Shown: piece after piece, positions 57,310 through 64,000 of the stretch | How positions within the stretch are numbered: the stretch's first letter is position 1 | Layout of the letters: the number at the start of each line of letters is the position of its first letter | Origin: Clostridia bacterium | GTDB taxonomy: Bacteria > Bacillota > Clostridia > Christensenellales > Aristaeellaceae | Assembly (NCBI GenBank): GCA_017549335.1 | Contig: JAFYVB010000010.1 | Coordinates: 1-64,000 of the forward strand | Length of the DNA: 64,000 nucleotides | Direction: 5' to 3' | The notes under the pieces: model-generated | What the model saw: only the letters and a program-made list of their open reading frames with translations | Database searches by the model: none | What the model was told of the DNA's origin: nothing | Position numbers and translations under genes: made by a program

Positions 57310-58578
57310 ATGCGTTTCCGTAAAAGTGTTTCCCTGATGAAAGGCGTAAAGCTCAACGCCTCCAAATCCGGCGTCAGCTTCACCGTGGGCGGCAAAGGCA
57401 TCTCGCTCAACGTGGGTAAAAAAGGCGTATTTCTCAACACCAGCCTGCTCGGCACCGGCCTTTATGACCGCAAGCGCATCGATACGCTGATCACCGATAA
57501 GCTGGGCATCGGCAAGAAAAAGAAAACCGAAAAAGCCGCCAAGGTCCAAGTGCCCGATTTCACCATGTCGCTCAGCGAAGAGGGCGAAGTGGTGATCGAA
57601 AACGAAAACGGCCGCGCCATCACCAATGAAGCCACGCTGCGCGAGATCCGCAAGACCGAGGAATACAAGGAAACCTACGAAGAGCTGATGGATCACTATC
57701 TGCAGCAAATCAATGCCGCCACCGAAGCTTTCACCCATATTTACAAGCTCGCTGCCGATGTTTCCTCCTCCGGCAAGCACCGCGCCGGCGCTGTCGCCGT
57801 GCCCAAGGCCGAAGTATTTTCCGAGCCTAAGCCCACCCGCGAAAGCATCCTGCCCGCGCTGGAAGCCGCCGCCGAGGAAGCAGCCGCCAAGGTGCCTTTC
57901 TATTCCCGCAAGCTGAAAAAGCGTCAGTTCATCCAGCAGCAAATGGAAACCTTCTACGCCCGTGCGCTGGATGAATGGGAGGCCCGCAAAGCCGCCTTTG
58001 AAGGCGAAAGCAACGCCGTTGAAATCGCCCTCCCCGCCTCCGCCGATGCCGGCGAAGCACTGACCCCCGACTTCATCGAACATCAAATCGAAAGCTGGCT
58101 TTCCACCATCGAGCTGCCCGTGGATTTCAGCCTGCAGTATGACTATGACGAAAACGCCGGCGTGCTGTGGGTGGATCTGGACCTTCCCGAGATCGAAGAT
58201 CTTCCCGCGGAAAAGGCTGTTGAGCTCAAGAGCGGTCAGGTCAAAGCCAAGGAAAAATCCCAGAAAGAGCTGCGTCAGGATTACGTCACCTGCGTTTTCG
58301 GTCTGGCCGTGTTCTTCGCCAGCTACCTGTTCTGCCTGTCCCCCCACATCACCCAACAGGTGATCTCGGGCTACACCCAGCGCCGCAATGACCGCAGCGG
58401 TGAAATGGAAGACCGTTATGTGTACTCCATCCTCTTTGACCGCGACGCTTTCGAAAAGGGCAAGCATAAGAAGGCCGAGCCCTATACCTTCTGTCAGGGC
58501 TTCCGCAACCGCACCAATCTGCTGTCCACCGGCGATTTGAAGGCCATCGAGCCCTATACCCCCGCCGACTTGGTATAA
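57310..58578 (+). CDS. DUF4236-domain protein
   Basis: The N-terminal 55 residues (R-F-R-K-S-V ... K-L-N-A-S-K-S-G-V-S-F-T-V-G-G-K-G ... N-V-G-K-K-G-V-F-L-N-T-S-L-L-G-T-G-L-Y) are a clear DUF4236, a short beta domain of unknown function often found at the start of larger or phage-linked proteins. The rest is hydrophilic, with a helical middle part and a single Cys-containing hydrophobic stretch near residue 340. The 422 residues contain no signal peptide. It is 28 nt after the AraC gene and has AAAGGAG before its ATG. Confidence 0.8.
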   Translation: MRFRKSVSLMKGVKLNASKSGVSFTVGGKGISLNVGKKGVFLNTSLLGTGLYDRKRIDTLITDKLGIGKKKKTEKAAKVQVPDFTMSLSEEGEVVIENENGRAITNEATLREIRKTEEYKETYEELMDHYLQQINAATEAFTHIYKLAADVSSSGKHRAGAVAVPKAEVFSEPKPTRESILPALEAAAEEAAAKVPFYSRKLKKRQFIQQQMETFYARALDEWEARKAAFEGESNAVEIALPASADAGEALTPDFIEHQIESWLSTIELPVDFSLQYDYDENAGVLWVDLDLPEIEDLPAEKAVELKSGQVKAKEKSQKELRQDYVTCVFGLAVFFASYLFCLSPHITQQVISGYTQRRNDRSGEMEDRYVYSILFDRDAFEKGKHKKAEPYTFCQGFRNRTNLLSTGDLKAIEPYTPADLV

Positions 58579-58616
58579 CTCCCGCAAATTTTCCGCATTT
58601 TTTCTCATTTTCCCCC

Positions 58617-58645
58617 TTGCATTTTATCCAACCGTGTGCTATAAT
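58617..58645 (+). promoter_or_regulatory. SigA-type promoter of tRNA-Val
   Basis: TTGCAT (58617-58622), 17 bp, TATAAT (58640-58645), with TG before the -10, 20 bp before the tRNA. Confidence 0.85.
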
Positions 58646-58665
58646 CTTATTCGGTCACTGACCAT

Positions 58666-58742
58666 GGGATCGTAGCTCAGTTGGTTAGAGCGCCACGTTG
58701 ACATCGTGGAGGTCATAGGTTCGACTCCTACCGATCCCACCA
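58666..58742 (+). tRNA. tRNA-Val (anticodon GAC)
   Basis: A complete cloverleaf is visible: acceptor arm GGGATCG/CGATCCC, D-arm with AGCTCAGTTGGTTAGAGC, and anticodon stem CCACG/CGTGG with loop TTGACAT. The T-arm has GGTTCGACTCC, and the CCA end is encoded. Anticodon GAC reads valine codons GUC and GUU. It stands alone with its own promoter and terminator. Confidence 0.96.
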
Positions 58743-58745
58743 CAG

Positions 58746-58776
58746 AAAAAGTCCTTGATTTTCAAGGACTTTTTTG
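58746..58776 (+). terminator. Terminator of tRNA-Val
   Basis: AAAAAGTCCTTGA pairs with TCAAGGACTTTTT around a short T-rich loop, directly after the tRNA. Confidence 0.9.
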
Positions 58777-58852
58777 TTTTGTAAAAACGTGCTACAGGCC
58801 GTATTTCCTCCAAAAGAGGTCAAAAAGAACCGCGATGTTGGCGCGGCATATC

Positions 58853-59233
58853 TCAAAAAGTGTTGATATCCCTATTGGTGACGAAATCATTCTCATAACG
58901 GTTAAGGAACCATTCCTTCACGTACTGGAAAGGATTACGCTGTACCTTGGCCAGGGCCTGTACCTTTTCAAATTCCTCCAGCACAGAGGACTTTTTTCCT
59001 TCCTTGGCCGAGATGTAGGCTTCCATCTTCTTATAGGTGAGGTTGCCGTAGGGCTTATCGCTCGTGCGCTTCTTCGCTTCATGGACGGAGATTTCATACT
59101 GGGGCAATTCACGGCGGAGCCGGAGCATTTCGTTGTAGGCAGGAGATCCGATGACTCCGGCTTCCTTGAGGAAGGACTTGGTGACAGTAACGGTGGCGTT
59201 CAGATGATCGATGGTGTAGGCGTTGCGCTTCAT
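58853..59233 (-). CDS. Hypothetical protein beside tRNA-Val
   Basis: The 126-residue protein has a beta-like start (Y-T-I-D-H-L-N-A-T-V-T-V-T) and then charged helices (A-Y-N-E-M-L-R-L-R-R-E-L ... K-K-M-E-A-Y-I-S). It ends in F-L-N-R-Y-E-N-D-F. The start follows GAGGAACC. It is AT-richer than the core genes and stands alone between the tRNA and the sugar-transport cassette. A TATAAT lies about 80 bp upstream without a clear -35. I do not recognise it; remnant phage or island proteins of this size are common at tRNA genes. Confidence 0.6.
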   Translation of the reverse strand: MKRNAYTIDHLNATVTVTKSFLKEAGVIGSPAYNEMLRLRRELPQYEISVHEAKKRTSDKPYGNLTYKKMEAYISAKEGKKSSVLEEFEKVQALAKVQRNPFQYVKEWFLNRYENDFVTNRDINTF

Positions 59234-59355
59234 AATGGTTCCTCTTTCTGTGCTGATGCACTGTTTGTTATTTTGGTTGAGGTTGCTTCCCTCAACCTTG
59301 TGACTGCATTATACAAAACCAAGTGTCCGGATAATCGGACTTCCCATTTTGGTGT

Positions 59356-59394
59356 AAAAAAAAGAGGCAATGAAGAACATTGGTTTTCATTGCC
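59356..59394 (-). terminator. Terminator of the sugar ABC transporter operon
   Basis: On the minus strand a 9-bp stem (59394-59386 with 59374-59366) is followed within three bases by eight Ts (59363-59356). It is 29 nt past the last permease gene. Confidence 0.88.
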
Positions 59395-59422
59395 AGCTTT
59401 CTATGCAGTTGTTTTTATACCA

Positions 59423-60331
59423 TTAACCCTTCACACTGCCGATCATGACACCCTTCTGGAAGTGCTTTTGCACAAAGGGATATACGCAGAACAGCGGCAC
59501 GGTGGAAACCATGATCACGCAGTACTTCAGCGTGACGTACAGGTATTCGCTGAAATGTTCGCGCTCGCTGAAGGTCAGCATTTCATCTTCCAGCGGGCCA
59601 ATACGCTTGCTCTGCACCAGAATTTCCTTTAGGAAAATCTGCAGCGGATACAATTCCTCACTGTTCAGGTACATAAATGCATTGAAGTATGCGTTCCAAT
59701 GGCTTACACCATACCAAAGCGTTAATACAGCAAGAATAGGTTTGGACAGCGGAAGCACCATTTTGAACAGATACTGAAAATCGTTGCAGCCGTCAATCTG
59801 CGCCGCTTCCAGCATTTCTGCAGGAATGTTGGTCTGGATAAAAGTACGGCATACGATCATGTTATACACGCTCAGCGCGCCGGGAAGAAGCATCGCCCAG
59901 CGGGTATCAATCATCCCTAATTCTCTGATGAGAATATAGTTCGGAATCATGCCGGCAGAAAACAGCATGGTGAAGGTGAACAGAAACATGATTGCGCCTC
60001 TGCCGCGCAGATTCTTACGGGCCAGAGGATAGGCACAGGCAATCGTTACAACCAGGTTGATCACCGTGCCAACTAAGGTATAAAAGATTGTGTTCTTGTA
60101 TCCCAGCGCAATTCTGGGCTGCTCCAGTACAAATTTATACGCCGTCAGATCAATATCCTTTGGCCACAGCCATACCCCGCCGTGCACCACCACATCGGGA
60201 TTGCTGAAGGATGCAGAGATAATGTAAATGATCGGGTAAAGCACGATCAGCGTCAGAAAGGTAACGACTGTATAGCAGAAGGCATAATAGAGCCGATCCT
60301 CATTATGCTTGATTTTAGCATTTTTCTTCAT
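59423..60331 (-). CDS. Carbohydrate ABC transporter permease (YtcP type)
   Basis: The 302-residue protein has six transmembrane helices. Its inner-loop EAA motif (E-M-L-E-A-A-Q-I-D-G-C-N-D-F) contacts the ATPase. It belongs to the LplC/YtcP branch of CUT1 permeases (L-Y-P-I-I-Y-I-I-S-A-S-F-S near the start, and a C-terminus ending in K-G-V-M-I-G-S-V-K-G). This branch imports oligosaccharides such as xylo-, rhamnogalacturonan- or mannan-derived sugars. The ATPase is not encoded here and is usually shared. It is 12 nt downstream of the LplB gene. Confidence 0.92.
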   Translation of the reverse strand: MKKNAKIKHNEDRLYYAFCYTVVTFLTLIVLYPIIYIISASFSNPDVVVHGGVWLWPKDIDLTAYKFVLEQPRIALGYKNTIFYTLVGTVINLVVTIACAYPLARKNLRGRGAIMFLFTFTMLFSAGMIPNYILIRELGMIDTRWAMLLPGALSVYNMIVCRTFIQTNIPAEMLEAAQIDGCNDFQYLFKMVLPLSKPILAVLTLWYGVSHWNAYFNAFMYLNSEELYPLQIFLKEILVQSKRIGPLEDEMLTFSEREHFSEYLYVTLKYCVIMVSTVPLFCVYPFVQKHFQKGVMIGSVKG

Positions 60332-60343
60332 CGCTCTGCCTCC

Positions 60344-61291
60344 TTACCACAAACTGGTCTCGCTGACCTTTTTCGAAATCGTGTTCATAATCATTACAAG
60401 AGTAAAGTTAATCACGTTATTAAACAAGCCAATCGCCGTCGCATAGGAGAAATTACCCACGCCCTTGGCAGACAGACCCACAGAATACGCATAGGTGGAA
60501 ATAACCTCACTGGCCGACAGGTTCATACTGTTCTGCATCAGATATACCTTTTCAAAGCCAATGGTCATCACAGAGCCCATGCGCAGAATCAGCATCGTAA
60601 TAATCGTGGGCACGATGGTGGGCAAATCCACATGAATAACGCGCTGGAAACGCGTTGCGCCGTCGATCTGCGCCGCCTCATGGTAAGACGGATCAACGCT
60701 GGACAAAGCAGCCGTATAAATGATACTGTCCCAGCCAAAATGCTGCCAGACAGCAGACCATACGTAAAAATGGCGGAAGCTGGCGGCAGAGCCAAAGAGA
60801 TCCGGCGCCATGTTGCTGCCCGTCAGCGATCGGTATACGCTGCCGTACAAGCCCGTAGCGCTGTTGAAGATGGAGAACATGATACCGACCATAACAACCA
60901 CCGAAATAAAATGCGGCATGTTAACAATGGTCTGCGTAACCTTCTTGAACCGTTCATTGCGCACGCTGTTGATCATCAACGCAAACAATACCGGGAACGG
61001 AAAGCTGACGATCAGCGTATACAGCGAAAGAACGATGGTATTCACAAGCACGCGCTTAAACTGGTAGGACTCGAAAAACTTTGTAAATTGATCAAATCCC
61101 ACCCATTTGCTGCCCCAGATGCCTTGGCGAACCTTGTAATTCTTAAATGCAATCACCAGGCCGCCCATGGGAAGATATTTATAGATGATGATGTAAATGA
61201 TCGGCACCAGAAGCAGCAAATACAGCTGCCAGTCCCTGCGCACATCGCGTCTGATTGCCGCGAGGCTGCCGAATGTTTTTTTCTTATTCAT
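60344..61291 (-). CDS. Carbohydrate ABC transporter permease (LplB type)
   Basis: The 315-residue protein has six helices, the L-P-M-G-G-L-V-I-A-F-K-N-Y first outer loop typical of LplB/YteP permeases, and the EAA loop Y-H-E-A-A-Q-I-D-G-A-T-R. The C-terminus (I-S-K-K-V-S-E-T-S-L-W) is characteristic of the family. The start at 61291 follows AAAGGAA; a slightly longer frame is possible. It partners the YtcP-type permease and the solute-binding protein. Confidence 0.93.
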   Translation of the reverse strand: MNKKKTFGSLAAIRRDVRRDWQLYLLLLVPIIYIIIYKYLPMGGLVIAFKNYKVRQGIWGSKWVGFDQFTKFFESYQFKRVLVNTIVLSLYTLIVSFPFPVLFALMINSVRNERFKKVTQTIVNMPHFISVVVMVGIMFSIFNSATGLYGSVYRSLTGSNMAPDLFGSAASFRHFYVWSAVWQHFGWDSIIYTAALSSVDPSYHEAAQIDGATRFQRVIHVDLPTIVPTIITMLILRMGSVMTIGFEKVYLMQNSMNLSASEVISTYAYSVGLSAKGVGNFSYATAIGLFNNVINFTLVMIMNTISKKVSETSLW

Positions 61292-61335
61292 GGAATTCCT
61301 TTCCACCAAGCCAAAATAGCCTTCCCATTTTGAGG

Positions 61336-61369
61336 AGAGGGACTGACAGAAGTCTCCGTCAGTCCCTCT
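61336..61369 (-). promoter_or_regulatory. Stem-loop between solute-binding protein and permease genes
   Basis: A 12-bp perfect stem (61336-61347 with 61358-61369) without a T run follows the binding-protein stop by 22 nt. Such structures often protect the upstream mRNA and so raise binding-protein output over the permeases. Confidence 0.65.
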
Positions 61370-61391
61370 GAAAAGTCACTTGGTTATTGGA

Positions 61392-63122
61392 TTACTTGGT
61401 ACGGTCGAAAGAAGTCTGGTACATTTTAAGCGCATCCGCAGCGCCAATCTTCTGCAGTTCGTTCAGATAGGTATCCCAGTAGGTATCGATATCCCAGGAG
61501 CCGGACAGGAAGGCGCCAATGCTCTCAAATACGTAGCTGTTCAGGCCCAGCTGAATTTCGTTGACTTCCGCAGCCTCGTCTGCAGTCATGGGCAGGCGGA
61601 GGATATGCTCGGCGGGAGCTTCCGCAATGGTAGCCATCATGGAGTCAGCATACTTCTGGTTCCACAGCGCAGTAGGCTTGGTTTCGGGCGTGGATTCATC
61701 ATACAGAACGTCCAGACCCATGTACAGGTATCTCGCACGGATGAAGGGACCAGCGTGCATGTAAGCGCGGTTCTGAGGAACGTTCTTGCCCCAGATTACA
61801 GTGCCGAATTCCCAAATGACGGGCACGGGATATTCGCTCTTGAGCTTACCGGAGTACATGTCAGCGGTCTTGCCTTCACCGAAGGCTTCCTGCAGACGCT
61901 TGTTCAAGTCTTCGGTGGACAGGTCAGAGTTATATACCCAGTCAACGCCGCGGCGGCCAAAGCGGTTGGACAGGCCCATTTCTTCGGAGCACATGAAGTC
62001 CAGCACCAGGAAGGCAGCCAGAGGATTCTCGCAATCAGCAGAGATAACGGCAGCAACCTTGGCAACGCTGGGCAGGAAGAAGGCTTCGCCTTCCTTTTCA
62101 GGGCCGTCCAGAGCGGGAACGTAATCGTACAGAATCATTTCGCCGTGCTTGACGTAGCCGGGAGTAATGGTCATGCCGGGATAGTAGCCAACCTCAGACA
62201 GGCAGCGGATGGCGGGGTCGCTGATGATGGCGGTGTAGCTGGCGCCGTCCATGGTCAGCATGTTCTTGTCAAAGATGCCTTCGTCAAAGAAGCGCTTGAT
62301 ATACTTCAGGCCCGCTTTCCAGGCATCGGTGGTATAGGCAAACTCGAGATCGCCGTTGGTAACATCCAGATAATAGTCATCCCACGCATAGACGAAGGGA
62401 GACATCAGGTAGTTGAACCAGGCCAGACTGGTCAGCGCATCGCCCTGGCCGGGAAGCGCAATTTCATCAGCAATGCCGTTGCCGTTCACATCGCCCGCAG
62501 CCACAAAGGCCTTGCACAGCTCGTAGTATTCTTCGGTATTGGTGGGCACCTTGTCAATGCCTACCTTTTCCATGTACTTCGTGCTGATCCACATCTTCTG
62601 ACGAGATTCCTGTGTGGGGCTTTCCAGCAGACGCGGCACGCCCCAGATCACGCCGTTGGGGTCAGCAATCATGGCGGGGATATCCACGCCGCAGATCGCG
62701 GAAGAATCGTTCACGTTCTTCGCATAATCAGGATTGTCAAAGTACTCATTCAGAGGGATAATCGCGCCGGCTTCCGCCCAGTTGAGGTAGATATTGTTGG
62801 AAGAAATATCACCATGGTCAGAACCGAAAATGATATCCGGCAGCGCAGCGCCGCCGTTTACCATAACGTTGAGCTTATCCAGGTAGTCGGCAGATGCGTA
62901 AACGTCGAATTCCAGATCAACTCCGAGGGATTCCTCGATGTACAGCGTCAGGGCGTTGGTATCCCAGTCAATTACTTCGTCATCGGCGGGAACGGCGATG
63001 GTAATCTTCACACCTTCACAAACCGACTTGGGATCGAAGGCCGCTTCGCCGTGCGCGGTCATGGACAGAACCATCACCAGCATCAGCGCCAGCGCCGTCA
63101 TACGTTTGAACATTTTGTTCAT
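61392..63122 (-). CDS. Sugar ABC transporter solute-binding protein (LipO/YtcQ type)
   Basis: The 576-residue extracellular protein has a signal peptide (residues about 1-28, ending T-A-H-G-E-A-A-F). It belongs to the large binding-protein family that works with LplB/YtcP permeases, as shown by E-E-S-L-G-V-D-L-E-F, D-I-I-F-G-S-D and G-V-P-R-L-L-E-S-P. Unusually, the signal has no lipobox Cys. The start follows GGGAGGC. It is the first and probably most expressed gene of the cassette. Confidence 0.88.
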   Translation of the reverse strand: MNKMFKRMTALALMLVMVLSMTAHGEAAFDPKSVCEGVKITIAVPADDEVIDWDTNALTLYIEESLGVDLEFDVYASADYLDKLNVMVNGGAALPDIIFGSDHGDISSNNIYLNWAEAGAIIPLNEYFDNPDYAKNVNDSSAICGVDIPAMIADPNGVIWGVPRLLESPTQESRQKMWISTKYMEKVGIDKVPTNTEEYYELCKAFVAAGDVNGNGIADEIALPGQGDALTSLAWFNYLMSPFVYAWDDYYLDVTNGDLEFAYTTDAWKAGLKYIKRFFDEGIFDKNMLTMDGASYTAIISDPAIRCLSEVGYYPGMTITPGYVKHGEMILYDYVPALDGPEKEGEAFFLPSVAKVAAVISADCENPLAAFLVLDFMCSEEMGLSNRFGRRGVDWVYNSDLSTEDLNKRLQEAFGEGKTADMYSGKLKSEYPVPVIWEFGTVIWGKNVPQNRAYMHAGPFIRARYLYMGLDVLYDESTPETKPTALWNQKYADSMMATIAEAPAEHILRLPMTADEAAEVNEIQLGLNSYVFESIGAFLSGSWDIDTYWDTYLNELQKIGAADALKMYQTSFDRTK

Positions 63123-63233
63123 TGTTTTGCCTCCCTTTACAGGTTTTCACTTTGCGTCTCATCGGTGCAATGCTGCCGGCCGGCCAGCATCGCTGCTGAT
63201 AAAAGCATAACATAGCTATCCATCCATTTTCAT

Positions 63234-63261
63234 CATACAATAAATGGTTTTACCATACAAT
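63234..63261. promoter_or_regulatory. CATACAAT direct repeats, candidate operator
   Basis: CATACAAT occurs at 63234-63241 and 63254-63261, a 20-bp period, in the 300-bp divergent region between the binding-protein gene and the sensor gene. I see no clear SigA promoter beside them. Confidence 0.4.
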
Positions 63262-63426
63262 TTCTGCTTTTACAGATTTTGAAATTGACGAAAATGCCTG
63301 AAAAATGTTATCCTTTACTCATCGATAAATTACAAATTCTGCACGTTATCTTACAAATCCGGATGCGCCTTTGTATATGGATAGATACCGTGTTTTTTCA
63401 ACTACTACTTCAGGAAAGAATGAAGC

Positions 63427-64000
63427 ATGAAAAAGATCAAATTCCATCTGAAATCCTTCTTCGAAACCGCCCGCTCCTTCCCGCGCAAATCCATTCTGCA
63501 ATGGTTTCTGCTGTGCTACTGCATCTTTGCCATCATCTTTTTTATCGCGCTCCTGCCGCTGATTTCCTATTGCAGAGAAACCTTCACCGAGCTTGAGATT
63601 ACCAAAAGCTCCCAGCAGATGGACTTTGGCATTTCTCGCCTGGAAACCACCGCCGAGGGCGTAGCCAGCATGACCCAGAGCCTTTCCAGTGATGTGCGCT
63701 TTCTTCCTTTCTTTTATCGTGAGCCCAATTACTCCAGCATCTCGGTATCCGTCCGCCATCAGATGCGCCACTTCATGAACAGCATGGTTTTCCCGCTGGA
63801 GATGGTCTCTGACTGCATTTTGCAATTCTCCGATAAAACCGTTGTTTCCACCAATTTCAGCCGCTTTGATGAAGCTCCTCCTTATTATCCAAATCTGTTT
63901 CAGGTAGCCTCTCTCAGCTACGAAGAATGGGAAAGCATGCTGGTGCAGGGAAAATCCGGCTTCATCTGCGCCCTGCCCGTTACTTCCATCGGGCAGACCT
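63427..64000 (+). CDS. Membrane-bound sensor/regulator, N-terminal part (cut by window end)
   Basis: The frame runs off the window after 191 residues. After a basic tail comes a transmembrane helix (about residues 25-48; W-F-L-L-C-Y-C-I-F-A-I-I-F-F-I-A-L-L), then an extracellular segment (S-Q-Q-M-D-F-G-I-S-R-L-E-T-T-A-E-G-V). This fits the sensor part of large two-helix AraC regulators (YesS-like, about 750 residues) or YesM-type histidine kinases, both usual beside LplB/YtcP cassettes. The output domain lies outside the window. It is divergent from the transporter. Confidence 0.75.
   Translation, partial: MKKIKFHLKSFFETARSFPRKSILQWFLLCYCIFAIIFFIALLPLISYCRETFTELEITKSSQQMDFGISRLETTAEGVASMTQSLSSDVRFLPFFYREPNYSSISVSVRHQMRHFMNSMVFPLEMVSDCILQFSDKTVVSTNFSRFDEAPPYYPNLFQVASLSYEEWESMLVQGKSGFICALPVTSIGQT

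Noticed and set aside
61380..63215. 611-codon plus-strand frame opposite the solute-binding protein
   Set aside because: Antisense shadow; the minus-strand gene has a signal peptide, ribosome site and operon context.

Overview
The window looks like the chromosome of an endospore-forming, Gram-positive-type Clostridia bacterium (Bacillota; a Christensenellales-like lineage is my guess, not shown by the sequence). The body of the window is GC-rich by eye. Promoters are almost uniformly of SigA type (TTGxxx, 17 bp, TATAAT), and intergenic spaces are short with strong intrinsic terminators. Sporulation markers are a 29-codon SpoVM, a SipL-like SPOCS/LysM protein with a good SigE-type promoter, a YhcN/YlaJ-type spore lipoprotein and a protein with a Spo0A output domain. 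Bacillota housekeeping markers are smpB-ssrA, RNase Y, IreB-RuvX-DUF1292 and rpmH-rnpA-yidD-yidC-jag.

Layout. 1-505: AT-rich end of an acetyltransferase gene, abutting the tmRNA 3' end. 506-1326: ssrA and smpB (minus). 1448-6033: DUF421/DUF4363 pair, then pgsA-metG-tatD. 6112-7536: small membrane protein, spoVM, L10 leader, rplJ-rplL. 7588-12393: MerR/TipAS regulator, exported and hypothetical proteins, TraX-like protein, Spo0A-like protein. 12499-18077: surE, then an operon of RpiR regulator, HI0933-type flavoprotein, 3'-5' exonuclease and uridine-kinase-like protein. 18147-24639: spore lipoprotein, sipL, an RNA-methyltransferase-like gene with a divergent rho, and a VanY-like peptidase. 24707-32628: galM, then the minus-strand rpmH-rnpA-yidD-yidC-jag operon, then coaD, rsmD and alr. 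32749-37782: FMN-binding-like exported protein, sugar isomerase and oxidoreductase pair, 2H phosphoesterase, M42 peptidase. 38269-46558: RNase Y (minus), then one long plus-strand operon (dCMP deaminase, LCP protein, FolT, nth, zinc-type ABC transporter, GH13). 46946-50709: fba, GtrA, small protein, large membrane protein (minus). 50876-55372: rpiB, MFS transporter, PRC-barrel protein, AI-2E permease, ireB-ruvX-DUF1292. 55500-58742: GDPD, AraC regulator, DUF4236, tRNA-Val. 58853-64000: lower-GC accessory segment with an LplB/YtcP/solute-binding-protein sugar transporter and a divergent membrane sensor cut by the window edge.

The most unusual item is a large modular stem-loop element present twice, at 37850-38249 and 46584-46931. 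Each copy lies directly downstream of a minus-strand housekeeping gene (rny, fba). The copies share the same order of five hairpins. Most paired arms differ in sequence while keeping pairing, and several loops and one bulged G are conserved. Neither copy encodes a credible protein. Other points of note: an MFS gene whose only well-placed start is ATC behind a perfect Shine-Dalgarno, a Rho with altered ATPase and RNA-loop residues, a Spo0A-like protein with a degenerate receiver, and a MerR promoter with a 19-bp spacer filled by a perfect dyad.

All calls rest on reading the sequence and recalled family knowledge. No database search or structure prediction was run.
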